Shown here: positions 22,344 through 34,019 of the stretch, piece after piece
Layout: each line of letters starts with the position of its first letter
Numbering within the stretch: the stretch's first letter is position 1
Source: Moniliophthora roreri
Taxonomy: Eukaryota; Basidiomycota; Agaricomycetes; Agaricales; Marasmiaceae
Length of the DNA stretch: 64,000 nt
NCBI GenBank assembly: GCA_001466705.2
Contig: LATX02000241.1
Location: 1-64,000, forward strand
Direction: 5' to 3'
Made by a program: the position numbers and the translations under genes
The notes under the pieces: generated by a model
Seen by the model: the letters and a program-made list of their open reading frames with translations, nothing else
Told to the model about the DNA's origin: nothing
The model's database searches: none

Positions 22344-23525
22344 ATGCAGCCTGCAGCAGCTGCACCCCGAACGACAACCACATACGTCCATTATACGAGC
22401 CCTTCAGCAGCGGCGACGAGGACCGTTTCAACGACGACACCAACTCCAGTGACCCCGTTGCCGACGACTGTGGCGCCTAAGGATGTGACATTCAAGTCAT
22501 ATACGCCTCAGCCTCAACCGACCGCAGCGAGGAGTCAACCAACTTCTGTTGCACCAGCTTCGACGGTGACGACACCGACAGCACCGACATCGGCCGTCAT
22601 GGCTTCATCGAGCTCGGCACCAGCCTCAGCATCTACTGGAGTAACGGCTCAAGGAGATTGGACGAAGGACTTGGTTCACTTGGCAAAGACGGCAGAGCTC
22701 AAGTACGTGTTTGGTTTTGAACGTCTTAGTCTGACTGTGCTGATCATGCTATATAGGAAACATGCGTTGACTCTTCAGCTACACACAGCTCATATCTTGT
22801 CTTCGCAAGCGCTCCTAGATCAGAAGAATAGGGCGATACAGGACGTCAAGGAACAAAAGAACAAGTGCGTTCTCTGTTCTTCTTCGTCTTCCTCTGGATC
22901 TGACACGCTGCAATAGACTCGACAGCGAGCGTACACGACTTTTGGAGAGCTTGAGGCAGGTTAACGAGGACCGTGATAAGGTTTGCATGCACCTACTTTA
23001 CGTTTCCTGTACTCGCTCACATCCAACCTAGGTGGATATGCTGCAAGGTGGCATCGAGAAAGAGTCGGTACACGTCCATACCTGACTAAGGCATCTCAGT
23101 TGATACCTGTCCTCCAGATGTAGCGATCTCCGAGCCAAAATTCTCCAGCTTTCTGAGGGCGAGTACGCTGCCGCAAAAAGTCAAGTCGACAAGTTGCGTC
23201 AAGAGCTGGGGCAGAGCCCGTTACCTTCTCTGCAGACTGTGATTGAAGAGAAGAAGTCACAGTAGGCAGATAACCGTCGTGACATTCCCTTGTCGAGCTA
23301 ATGATACCTTTCAGATACCTCAACGAACGCAGGCTCAACGCTACGACTTCATCCGTCAATGGTAACATTGCCGAGGTGAATGCCAACAACAAGAGGCCTG
23401 CTGCTGCTGCAAGTCCGACTGCCCCTTCAGCATCAGCCCCGGCGGTAGGAACTGACGGCATGCCTCCTGGCAAGAGGCCGAGAGGTCGTCCCAAGGGAAG
23501 CAAGAATAGGAAAGGAAGCGGCTGA
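22344..23525 (+). CDS. Coiled-coil protein with C-terminal AT-hook
   Basis: A likely nuclear DNA-binding or scaffold protein. Exon 1 (22344-22702) is low-complexity Ala/Pro/Thr. Exon 2 (22757-22864) and exon 3 (22917-22980) give helical, charged segments (LLDQKNRAIQDVKEQKN; LLESLRQVNEDRD). Further coil follows (LRAKILQLSEGEYAAAKSQ). The last exon ends KRPRGRPKGSKNRKGSG, a classic AT-hook (core RGRP) that binds the minor groove of AT-rich DNA. Introns are short GT-AG. The splice near 23050-23120 is unclear: the obvious donor GTACAC does not keep frame with the coil that follows. No enzyme domain is present. Confidence 0.75.
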
Positions 23526-24038
23526 TGGGTGATCTCGAGTCTGGTATGGTTCATGGATGCTGGGCGGCGTACAGTCGGACAAGACGGGGTTACGCCAACG
23601 CTTTGCTGCGACGAGGGAGGCCACATATCACCAGCACTAGCTGGTAGATAGCAAGCATTCATCGCAACCGAGTATGATTTGGACCATTTCCTTCTTGCAT
23701 TCTTGTTCATTGTGTAGCCCCCCTTGAACGGATTTGGCTCGATTTCTTGGAGTCGAGGACAGTTTGGATTCACACCTGTCATGGAAAGGCCGACATATAG
23801 AACATTTGTGTGCTTTCTATTGACTTGCTATACATCCTAATGTACTGCCTTGATTACCGTACAATGTTTTAGCTAGTGACTGAAGATAAGTACATAACAT
23901 TGACAAGATACCAAGTTCTCAGGGTTGCAAACTTTTCTTTCCCGCTGCCATCATCAGCGTTCTGTCAAAACAGTTACTGCCGTGTCTCAAATGAACTTTT
24001 ACCCTACTCCTCATCACTAGCAGGGCGCTGCTCGCGAA
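23526..24038. other. Intergenic region, 3' end and promoter
   Basis: Between two plus-strand genes. No RNA gene or third gene was recognised; the minus-strand frame at 23096-23782 is a shadow of the AT-hook gene. Confidence 0.5.
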
Positions 24039-26441
24039 ATGCCCCCAGACGACTCAGAATATCAACCTCTTAACGTCGATGATTCGGACATGGTTACCCC
24101 TCCCGCACCCAAGAAGGTACATAGAAGTGTCCGCATAGGTCTACTCTTCGTCGTTTGCCTGGTCTTTTTTGGGCTCGCATCGCAACCCATGGGTCAATAC
24201 GACATTTCGCATCATCATATGGATTCGGAAGAATCAGAACGTTCGGAAAAGTTGGGGACTGTTTACTCGGTTGCTTGTGAACCAACGGTGGAGAATGTTG
24301 AGTGCGGGTTTATAATGTACGTCCTTGACTTTTCATGCTCTGTTCGAGGATGAACCTGGCTTCCAGAGTACCGAAAAATCATTTAAATGATACTGTTGGG
24401 ACTGCAAAGGTTGCGTTTGCGAGATACAAGGCCAAGAAGTCACCAAGAAAAGGATCTGTCTTTATGAATCCTGGTGCGTTACTCATACCTACGGTCTATC
24501 ATCTACTGACGCCCTGTTGATGTTAGGTGGTCCAGGTCATCCGGGAATGCATCTCGCGATGGATAAAGGTGCTGAAATGGCCAATATCATTGGCGAGGAC
24601 TGGGACCTTATTGGTTTTGACCCCCGTGGTGTTGGAAAGACGACGTACGTTTCTCCACCATCTACAGTAGCGTTCTCTAGACCTCACATGCATCTCATAG
24701 TCCATCTACCCGCTGCTTTCCTGATATCCAAAGCTACCGTGACATGTTTGCCAATACCGTCGTCGAGCGTGGTATCACCGTACCTTCTATCGCAGACCTA
24801 TCTTCTAAGGATCTTCATGAAGCATTGCTACTCCAATATGAGGAGCTACTTTCGTTGAAACGTGCACAGGCCGATATGTGTCGGGAACACATGGGTGAAG
24901 AGTTGGCGTACATGGGTTCAGTGACAGTAGCGAGAGATATTGAGTACATGTCGAGGATTTTGGAGGGGCAAGATGCAAAGGTGTAAGTTTAGGCTTCTCC
25001 CTTTCAACTTGAGTATCTCAGTTGACCACTGGTACAGAAATTACTGGGGCGAATCTTATGGTTCAGTTATTGGATCGTTTCTTGTCAACATGTCCGTCCA
25101 CATTGTCGTGGTTCTGCGAAGCGACGAACTCACTGATCCTCGTAGGTTTCCGGAACGCATAGGGCACGTCGTTATTGACGGTATCGTCAATCCTGTACTA
25201 CTCACCAGTACGTTGTTCAACATCGTTGTTAAATTGTAGACTCGCTAATTTGGCCTCTACAGGCGAACCTACGCACAAATGGCCTACTAATTGGTTGTCA
25301 GATACCGAAAAGACATACCAGGTCTTTCTGAATGACTGTTCGAAGGTATATTTACTGTGTCTTCACCACAAAGGCTGGAACTAACCTTTCCATACTGCCC
25401 TTCCAGGCCGGCCCACAACGTTGCGCACTCTCACTTAGACAAGGTGAACCTCCGGAGACTATCGAACGCCGCCTCGAATTCTTCTTTGACGAGACAGCTC
25501 GTCGACCTATTCCCGTATCAAACGGTAACAGACCAGGCGTGTTAACGTCTGGTACCGCCAGAGGTCCGTATATCCAAGTCTTGAGTTGCTCGTCTACGCC
25601 TGCTAACATCTATCCATTACAGCTCTGCTTCTCATCACCCTTCAAAATCCCAACCACTGGTCAACCACCGCACGTAACTTTGCTGAAGCAATGAAAGGCA
25701 ACGCTACAGCTTTATACAACCTCCACGTCCCACCGCCTGTCACGCCCAATGCGTCCTTCACGGATGTTTTACCACCGTTTACGCCTGACCTGCAGCGTCA
25801 AGCTATTACCTGTCTCGATGCACCTGCACCCTATCCACCGGACGAAGCGTATCCTTCTGCAGAAGATTACGCCGAACAAGGGCTCTTTACACTAAGAAGT
25901 ATGTCAAGACATTTTGGTGTGAGCACGGGAGTGGGTGAGCCTGATGGAGGTTGTGAGTGGTGGCCCGTACATAAGAGGGAAGAGGATAAGGTCGATCTTA
26001 GCAATGCGAATGGGAAATTAGACGAAGGGAGGAAGGTGTTGGTGATAAGTAATACGGCGAGCAGACGTTTACTGTATCTCGAGTGAGACATGCTAACGAG
26101 CGCTTTGATGGATGCTAGGCGGACCCGTGAGTTGCTGTCCTCTTTCTGGGTTCCTGTTCTTGGGAAGGCTGATCTTGATTCTTTCAGGATAACGCCGCTG
26201 TCAAGTGGTGTACTTGTCAATTCGCTGTTACCTGATTCGTCGGTGCTAGTTATTCAAGATGGGCCTGGGGTGCGTTTTACGTCTCCTGAAGACATCTGTC
26301 CACAGCTGACCATACATATAGCATTGCTCGACGTCTTTCCCATCGGAATGTATACAGCGGATTCAACGCGAGTATTTTGCGGGGAAGATACCACTTAATG
26401 GCACTATTTGTGGGGTTGAAAAGGAGACGTTTTCTGCGTAG
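24039..26441 (+). CDS. TAP-type alpha/beta hydrolase (tripeptidyl aminopeptidase-like), type II membrane protein
   Basis: A serine hydrolase or peptidase with an N-terminal cytosolic tail, one anchor (IGLLFVVCLVFFGLA, about residues 33-47) and an extracellular or luminal catalytic part. Motifs in order: oxyanion-loop NPGGPGHPG (spliced, about 24515-24550), DLIGFDPRGVG, nucleophile WGESYGSVIG (about 25045-25075), then cap and C-terminal TAP-like domain with the acid in ADPITPLSSG and the His in GPGHCST (about 26270-26330). The stop is at 26439-26441. About ten short introns are needed. The acid motif depends on a GC-AG intron (26057-26118, branch CTAAC at 26092) and an 8-bp exon (26119-26126). 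All three catalytic residues are then present, so it is probably active. The true substrate is unknown. Confidence 0.88.
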
Positions 26442-28140
26442 AACTCAACATGCTATTGGCTATGTGCGACCGCTAGCTCAAGTTCAATACCTAGATATCG
26501 TTCACCTTCGAAATGACATTCGGAGCTGTGAAGTGATACCATAAACGGATGCGAGCTCGGCATGAGTATGTACCCGCTCGTTAACGCGTTGCGTGGATGA
26601 TGATATCACTTGCCCACTTTCTCGAGAGCATAGGGGGCCGTGCTTGGAAGAAGTCGCATCCTGGGCATGTGGTAGTGAATCGAGATGCTTGGGAACTCAG
26701 GCAAGAAGGCCCATATAGATGTCCGATCAGCCTTCTGACCTATTCCAAGGCCAGGCTGCAAGTATGCGGTTCTGATTGTGCGGCGTTCCCGTTCCTCGAA
26801 AAACACCAGCAGGCTGGCTCTCGCGTGGAATTAATCAGAAGCGAAGCCTTGTACCCATTCAAGCGCTCGGCCACTCGGGAAGTTGTTGCCTCTAGAGTGA
26901 ATTGATTCATTCGTCCTATTCATGATTCAATTGCACTTACCACGGCTGATATCGAGTAGCACGGTATGCATTTTATGTATGCAGGATACGGAGCGGACTC
27001 GTTCTCAGGTCAACTTGAACTTCAGAGTCGATCAACAAGAGGAAGAGGAGAGGAGGCCTACGTGAGTATCGGTTTAAGACCAAGCACCTAATGAACATCC
27101 CACTGCCAACCATGCCTATCATATCCACCGCCACTTCATCGGCTGATGAAAACAATTTCTGGCTCACACCCAGGTTGTGTTCGTTCCCTCAATCCGTGCA
27201 TCATCTTCTTCTATGACGACTTCATGACACCAAAATATCTCCAGGAGTCTTTCTTGAATGACGGCGGTATTCCTGTGGACCCTACACTCTTAATGGCAAG
27301 GATTACAGGTAGCTATGCCGTCAGGATATGGCACAAAGTACCTGCTCCCGTCAAGGCGGCCACTGGACCCAGCGCCACCATTCCAGACAGAGCGTGGGTG
27401 TGTCACTCGAGTGAAGAGATGAATCTTCTTGTCATTGATTTACGGGAAGTGGTAATCGGCTGTACGGCGTTGACATATCGCTTCTAAGTGATCTCTCTAT
27501 CCGTGGGTATACCTTTCTTTTCGGTGGAGATACCAAAGAACTCGCCTCTGGTTATTAACTGTCCGAATATCTTACCCACCGAGCACCCACACCAAGCCCA
27601 AAAGGAGAGCCCACTGTGCCAGAACGATCTGCCCTTATGCATACTACGCTGCTACAAAGCACTCCAAAGCCCATCTTCCTATCTGCGACTGGGGAAAGTA
27701 CCACTTCGAGAAGCTTCTACGCTTTACGGCCGCGGGTGGAGTAAAGCCGCTTACTTAGGGAACGACCTCCAATCCGGGGAAGCCTTATATGCTTACATTT
27801 TCACAGAGAACGTGCACCACTACGGGATATGTTTTGGGCCGTACAGGAAACATGCGATTTGCAGAATGCGATGAAGCATATGAGTTTGGGTACAGACCGT
27901 CACTTTAAGCAGACCCGTGTGGCTCAGTCGAGGAAAAAGATGCATGGGCATTTGTTGCAATTGGATTCCTACTACTATGTAATACATATGTGTTCTTAAA
28001 TTATCATATTATCACCGTACCGTAGTTACGGGATACATACAAATACATGAAATATATGTCACCATTGAATCATCATTGACAGGAAGATTGGCTAAGAACA
28101 CGGGGATCAGGAGCAGCCTGACAACAGGGACTCAAGTTAC
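26442..28140. other. No confident gene; relic similar to one at 36.6 kb
   Basis: Short coding-like patches on the plus strand (for example IPVDPTLLMARITGSYAVRIW near 27270) do not connect. The stretch 27800-27895 is similar in DNA to 36825-36920: both share GGGATATGT, CGTGCAGGAAAC or GTACAGGAAAC, ATCTGCAG-like and GATGA-rich words in order. This suggests two remnants of one unidentified gene. Confidence 0.35.
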
Positions 28141-29899
28141 TCACTGAGGTACAATCCTCCATCTTCCGCTACCGGTGCATTTGTGTGAATTGCGAGATTT
28201 CTCGCTCGAAAAGAAGCCATGGCATTGATCGCAAGTCCATTCGCTCTGATACCCATGTTGCGTAACCTCGTGCCTAAACCGGTCATGCTGACGAGAGAAT
28301 TGTCGGTCACATCCCATGGTACAAGGTAGGGTTGGTCGAGTTCTGGGCTGGTGGCTTTTCATGTGCGTTTGACGCGTGTGCTCGCTCATGAATCTCTTTT
28401 TGCATGAAGGATCCAAGCAGGGAAGATGGCGTCGACGGGTCTGTTTTCCTGGTGACTGACTCTGTGAAGAGTAAGTTGAGTCTGAATCGTCTGCTTCGTC
28501 ATAGCGGGGACTTGAAGACGAGATGGATGTGGTCGCGGTTGAGCATGGCTGTGCCACTCCCGTCGTTGAGCTAGGTAGACTTTGGGGGAAGTACCCATCG
28601 AACGCTTCTGGAGAGTAATGGGAGGGAACTACAATGACGTCAGATCAAAAAGATGCGGGGTGGCTTTGGTTGAACTGACCCGACTGCTCCGAGATGGTCT
28701 GAGGAGGATCCTGGCCAACGTTTGTAGAGCTTACATCCATAGGCCCGTATTCGGGTAACCACCCAAGGTAATTGTTACCTGCCAATCCCATCTCCATGCC
28801 AGATTGATTATGATCAGGGACATGGGGCGAGGAATTGGATGACATAGGCTCTGCAGACAAAGGTGCATGCATCATACCAGGCGCCCAGTCAGAAGCTACG
28901 GAAGATCTAGTTAGATTTTTCCTGTATGAAAATGGATCCAAGTCTCCCAGGGCTTACCTTTCGCGCTCTCAGTTGGTGCTGGGATATTTGTCGCTGAAAC
29001 GTCTGGAACTGCAGAATATTAGTGAAACCTCGGCTGGATAAAGGAATGTAGCTTACCGAGAGATAACGAATCCTCCGACTGTAGACTGAAGTTGGGGTCT
29101 TCAAATACGGCTTCCATTGCCAGAGTCCAACACCCGTTGGCCACTGTTCCTTGGAAACTGACATAGATACCGCTGGGATTCGGATTGGACACCGTATTAT
29201 CCGATGGGTTGAGCACCAAGGATAGCATAGGTTGTCCGGTTTTGGATAGTGTAGCAGACACTTTCAGCCTGGATAGATCTTCAATCGGCAGTGTCAGAGA
29301 CATTGGGCTTGGTGGTGTGAATGTGTGGGTGGTGCCGTTCTGTTTAACACTTACCGTTTTATATCTGTATGGAGGGTGGCTTCGGAGCACTAAGACGTAC
29401 CCTATGACAGTGAGCACGACTTCTTTTTCCAGGTCAGATCGCCTTTCGCTTCCATCGGGGCACAGCCCTCTAATCCCGGATAAAACAAGCATGGATTTCG
29501 TAATACTGGAAAAGAGCTAGGAACGCATCATTAGATACGATGGGGACGGTACTATTTCACCATTATTGGAGGTGTTGATCCAATAAACGAGTTCCGGAGT
29601 ATTATCAACCGGGAGCGAGGGGGTGATGGGAAGACCCGAGGAATCGCCGGTAGTGAGCTCTTAGAGACTCTGCGAAGTTTGTTGATAGCCGTGATAGACG
29701 CAAAACTTGTGTTATTGGGTAGTGTAAAAAAACGCTGCAGAAACAGAGGAAGGGATGGATCTGTCAATGTAGCCATAAAGACCTTAGTCTCAGGTGGTGT
29801 TTCCGTGTTCTCTTGGGTCACCGACATCCATGGGAGTTCAACCCCACCATCAACACGGAATTCCGCGATTAGTGGAGGAATACTACGGTTACTGGTCAT
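28141..29899 (-). CDS. C2H2 zinc-finger protein, probable transcription factor
   Basis: The gene has six exons with short GT-AG introns. It starts at 29899 (MTSNRSIPPLIAEF). Two long N-terminal exons have no recognised domain. The middle is Ser/Pro/Gln-rich (SSNSSPHVPDHNQSG) as in activation regions. The last exon carries three zinc fingers: CLDPSC-x12-H-x3-H, CTMGC-x12-H-x4-H, and CDQC-x12-H-x-C, the last being atypical. A basic QTRRRH patch precedes them and may aid nuclear import. The stop is at 28141. Target genes are unknown. Finger residues that hold zinc are all present. The exon boundary near 29360-29400 could contain one extra small intron. Confidence 0.82.
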
Positions 29900-32559
29900 A
29901 GGTTCAGGTTCTGTCTATACTCGTCTTTGACTCATGTTGAATTTAGCGACTTCGGTCCCTCGTAACCGACAGACAAGTCTGTAAAACGACATAACTACAC
30001 GACAACATGTTAAGGGAGACGAATAAAAGACTCACCCACAGTATATGGAAAACGTCTGAGGATGTACAATGCGTACAAGATATTTCAGTCAGGGAGTCGC
30101 GGCGGTATGTCTAAAGTTCTTTGAACTCATTTTGCTGCAAAAACCAAATGAAAAAGAAAATCAGAACAAGACCTTCCTATTCCATCGGTGGCATCATTCA
30201 ATCTGTCCATCACTTTACTTACTCCTACACCCACATAAACAAGCGAAAGCGAATGGAAGGTTCACAATAATTGAATTTAGACGATTGAAGTGCCTTCATT
30301 AGTACCTGATATTGATGGAACGTTATTTAAGACGACGGAGGATTTACATCTGTGTGGAAACTACTCACGGACCGAACATTAATCTCTAATGAGAACAACG
30401 ACTTGAGAAGTTCTTCTATCACATGTGGAAATTATGCGCGAACTAAAAAAAACTCCGATCGTCCATCTTCAACGAGAACAATGACTTTTGATGGATATCC
30501 GTGACCTTCGCATGAAGGCTGTTGAAGCTGGGAACAAGGGTCAATGATGCAGTGTTCCGGTAGAATCGCCCTCGCGGCGGAGTGCAAGCACTAAAATTGA
30601 ATGTCTGGGAAGTTGGAAGTTGGATCTGGGATCGACCATCAAGATCTATTGTCATTAGACCAGCTTCCCATGATGATTTGAAAACACACGATAGATTACT
30701 TGAAAGCAAAAGATTACGCAAGACAACGTGCATTACATGGAGAACCGGTAAGTGAGATTGCTATTGCCTCCTATGCAACCCGATAGATTTCTCAGCAAAA
30801 GGAAAACATAAAAAGATTCAACTTGCCGCAGTGGGTCATCACGGTTCGATGGCAATTGCGAGTCCGTTTTCTGTGGTTAACCCATGGTAAGAGCAGAACG
30901 ACGAAAAGTCATGAAACGAACCAAACAAACGATCTATCGACATCTATTAGACTACAACTTTCCCACCTATGTTATACCTTCCGTATAGAGATAAATTGGC
31001 AACATACCTTCTTCGAACACCTGGGGTAACCTGCATTGGTGGCGGTGGCTACGCTTCTGTTCTCAGCCTCGATTCTTGTGGACCCTTACGTGCTGCTTCA
31101 ATACGACGTGCCCACCATTCATCGCGGGGATATATCCGGGAGATGCTTAGTGCCACCAGTCCTAACGTAGGTGCGGGCGCCGGGTTCGACGATTGACTGG
31201 ATATGACGATTTCGACGGGTATCAGAATGCACTTGTCTCCGACACGGTTCTAGTGTAGGATTAGGGATAAATCGTGCTGTTTCGAATAGTACCGTGCTTA
31301 CCCTCAACGATAGTATCAGGTTCAGCGAGTATGATACAGGCATCATTTTTCACCTATTTGATGTGTATCCTTGGATATGAGCAGTATGTAAGACGGGCAG
31401 TTCTGGGCCCATGACATATTGAAGAGTGTAACCCTGAGCCGTGTCGCATAAAGAAACATAATTTAGTTCTAGTGCTTACATGAGGCTGGTGTTTGGGGAT
31501 AGAGGGTGTGTTTGCTTCTGATTCACCGGAGACACTTCGTAGTATTCGTCCAATTCGGGCAAAAGGCTATAGTAGAGCTGTCCAAAATCCATCGCGTTTC
31601 TCGAGAAAACCCGGCTAAATTCATCGACTGAGGATCCTTCAATGGCCTTGCGCTATCTCCAAGGCATGCGGAATTACTTCTATACCGACGATTCGTTGAA
31701 AACCAAGCCACCAGATAGGATACGCACCTTTACTAGCTCTTAGGCACCATCTCCATAATTTGTCCCCAAGCAATGACGACCAAGTCTTGAATGCCGGGTG
31801 CGTTGAGCTGAGCGGTACTACTTATGTAAGGGAAACAATGTCCCGGAATTTCTCACGTCCTTTTTGCATCTCCCATCACGGCAGATACCGGAAGTCGCCC
31901 ATGTATTCACATATTCTGCAGCGGTCTTTTCATTTTTTATCCTCGTGAGAGTGGAGACAAGAGGATTATGTTGAATAAGGGCCGTTTACATTATCCAGTG
32001 GCGTCGGTGACAAGTAGCACGGTGAGTACTGTAAACAGTTTCTGTCTTTCTAGATGTGCATACTAAGCTTTGGCGTGCCTTCTTTTTGGAACTTGTTCTT
32101 GAGGAGGCTGATCATACAGTAACTCCACTTGTCAACTCGCTATTCGGACTCGGACTCTCGGACTCGTTGGTCATTAATGGGTACATAATACTACCACGTG
32201 CGATGCGGAGCCAGTATAGCGTCGTTCGGCGTTTTTTCTGTTCTAATGCATACCGCGAAGTCAACAGGCAATATATCGTAGAACGGGCCTCTGAAGGGTT
32301 GAGACGGGGACGTTTGTCGTTCGATGCGTAGAAGTTGAATAGAATATACCGCATCGTTCATCTGTGAGTACACCGCGAGTATGAACGTAGGCGATAGCAA
32401 CTCACATCTAATAAAGCCATCTACAGCAAAGGAACATCCACAGGTTCTATGTCAAAAATCAGTACTATTATTTTGACTGCACACGAACGCAAGGAATGTG
32501 TGCAGTCGACGATGATGCACCGCAGGTATATAACCTTGTGGAAGGTCCGCTTGAACTTC
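29900..32559. other. No confident gene; relic-rich
   Basis: The stretch carries short frames on both strands without linked exons. Coding-like pieces include ACTPPRGRFYRNTASLTLVP (minus, near 30560) and GGGYASVLSLDSCGPLRAAS (plus, near 31040). None was identified. Confidence 0.35.
30815..31000 (+). repeat. Gene relic present in inverted duplicate at 34700-34990
   Basis: This sequence and the reverse complement of 34700-34990 share, in order, CTTGCCGCAGTGGG, GAGTCCGTTTTCTG, CGATCTATCGACATC and TATACCTTCCGTATA, with gaps between. Translation at the start gives AVGHHGSMAIASPFSVV here and AVGHQGQMASTSPFSGVV there. They are therefore two copies of an unknown coding sequence in opposite orientation, 3.7 kb apart. 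Confidence 0.55.
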
Positions 32560-34019
32560 ATGGACACCTTGGGACAACCTTCTTCCCCCCCACCGCTGGA
32601 CGGCAGTCTGACACTTCCGGAAGTTTACGACTGGCACCGAGAGCGTTTCCCCAACCATCGCCTCTTCATCTACATCCGAAATAATGGCACCATACGGAAC
32701 ATAACCTATTCCGAGGCTGTCGCTGCAATCCATGGTGCCGCCAAGACTTGCCCGCGAGCGAGTTCAGAGTCGGAGTGAAAACGAAGAGGCACCAGTCGTA
32801 GCAAATATTCTCAGCTTCTGGTGAGTAAGATCGACAGTCCCGTCAAAGTCCCTGACACCAAATCAGGATAAGGAACGACCGCTTTCTTCACTACCCAGCA
32901 TGGTCTAATGCGCGCAAACTATGTGCTCTTTCCCATTTCCCCACGTAACTCTGCCATCGCTGTCGCACATTTGGTTGCGCAAGCCAAAGTTGGACATGTC
33001 CTCGTTTGTGCCGAAGATCCAACACGAGAGCTTCTCGACATTGCATTGAATATCCTCAAGGAGCGGTACACGTCGACAATCTCCCTAGTGCGGATGACGG
33101 TAGAGATCTACCTGTTTTGCGAAGGAACTCAAACGACGTTGCAGTATATCTGCATTCTTTCGGTAGGTCATTAATACCGATATCGTTCGCAATGTGTGCT
33201 GACCAAGGAATCTCCGTGCAGGCAGCACCTCCCCGTCCCCCAAGTTCAGGCCGTGGACTATAAAACGCATGATAGAACTATCTCCCGTGCCCTTCTTTGG
33301 GGGAAGAGATCTCTGCGACATGGTGCTTGGCGTCCACGGGCTGCCGTTATATCACAGCATGGGTACTACGAATCATCCTGTCCGTGGTGCTGCGCTGGCC
33401 TGCCTTACCACAGTCATCCTCTAGACTCCCAACTGCGGCTGACGAGGTCTGATTTCATTTTCGCTGTTCCGAGACCTCTCGGACGTTAAAGAGACCCGCA
33501 CAGAGCTGATACTACATCTTAGACGTCCATACTCTGTGGAATGGAACACTTTGATGAACGCTCTTGCTTCTCAACTCAAAGTAACCCCCGTTTCATACAC
33601 CGAATGGTTACGCAGACTCGAGGAAGCTAGTCCGCAGCAACTCGTTGCAACGCGTCTCCTTGCTTTCTTCCAGAACATTCTCATCAGGGTGTCAAGCCAG
33701 ACACGATCCACAATACCCCACTTCTTGCCCCCATGCCACAATCCTCTAATGTTAAGCTACACATAACAGTGGCGCCGCTCACATGAGCATAGTTTAGAAC
33801 TAAATTAGGTAGAATTTTGGTGTATCCCGCCCGTGCGTCTTAGCACTAGTTCGCTTGCAACACGTAAAACTACAGAAACAAAAAAAAAAAAAAAACATTC
33901 TCATCAGGCACGACGTTAATCCATATGGTTTGCCGTCCCGGGCGTGGGTATCGCCACCGGACGGAAAATGTGTAAGAGTTCTGTGGAACCTGGGTATCCA
34001 ACAGTGGATGAAACACTGA
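32560..34019 (+). pseudogene. NRPS-like adenylate-forming reductase relic
   Basis: The N-terminus (PPLDGSLTLPEVYDWHRERF, then LFIYIRNNG, ITYSEAV) and NYVLFPISPRNSAIAVAHLV match the start of an AMP-binding adenylation domain. At about 33296-33420 DLCDMVLGVHGLPLYHSMG continues it, in a shifted frame. Then the core of the domain, the carrier domain and most of the reductase are missing: at 33520 the sequence is already near the C-terminus (VEWNTLMNALASQL, VSYTEWLRRLEEA, LLAFFQNILIR). An insertion (33689-33893) separates that from the final HDVNPYGLPSRAW..., which closes at 34017-34019. Such enzymes activate and reduce carboxylic acids or amino acids. This copy cannot function because of the internal deletion, frame changes and insertion. 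Confidence 0.75.
33689..33893 (+). mobile_element. 205-bp poly(A)-tailed retroposon with 15-bp target duplication
   Basis: The 15-mer AACATTCTCATCAGG occurs at 33674-33688 and again at 33894-33908. Between them is a 205-bp insert ending in a run of A. Deleting the insert and one 15-mer joins LLAFFQNILIR to HDVNPYGLP in one open frame of the reductase relic, so the empty site is clear. This is the hallmark of LINE-type target-primed retroposition of an RNA. The insert starts with a possible hairpin GTGTC-AAGCCA-GACAC and ends CTACAGAAAC before the A run. It has no recognisable Pol III boxes or coding potential. Source RNA unknown. Confidence 0.85.

Noticed and set aside
23096..23782. 228-aa minus-strand frame
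   Set aside because: It lies antisense over the exons of the AT-hook gene, which has better motif and splice support.
32056..32331. Laccase-like words (ADHT...SDSLVING) in a plus-strand frame
   Set aside because: The copper-binding His motifs of multicopper oxidases are absent and the similarity is a few residues; treated as chance.
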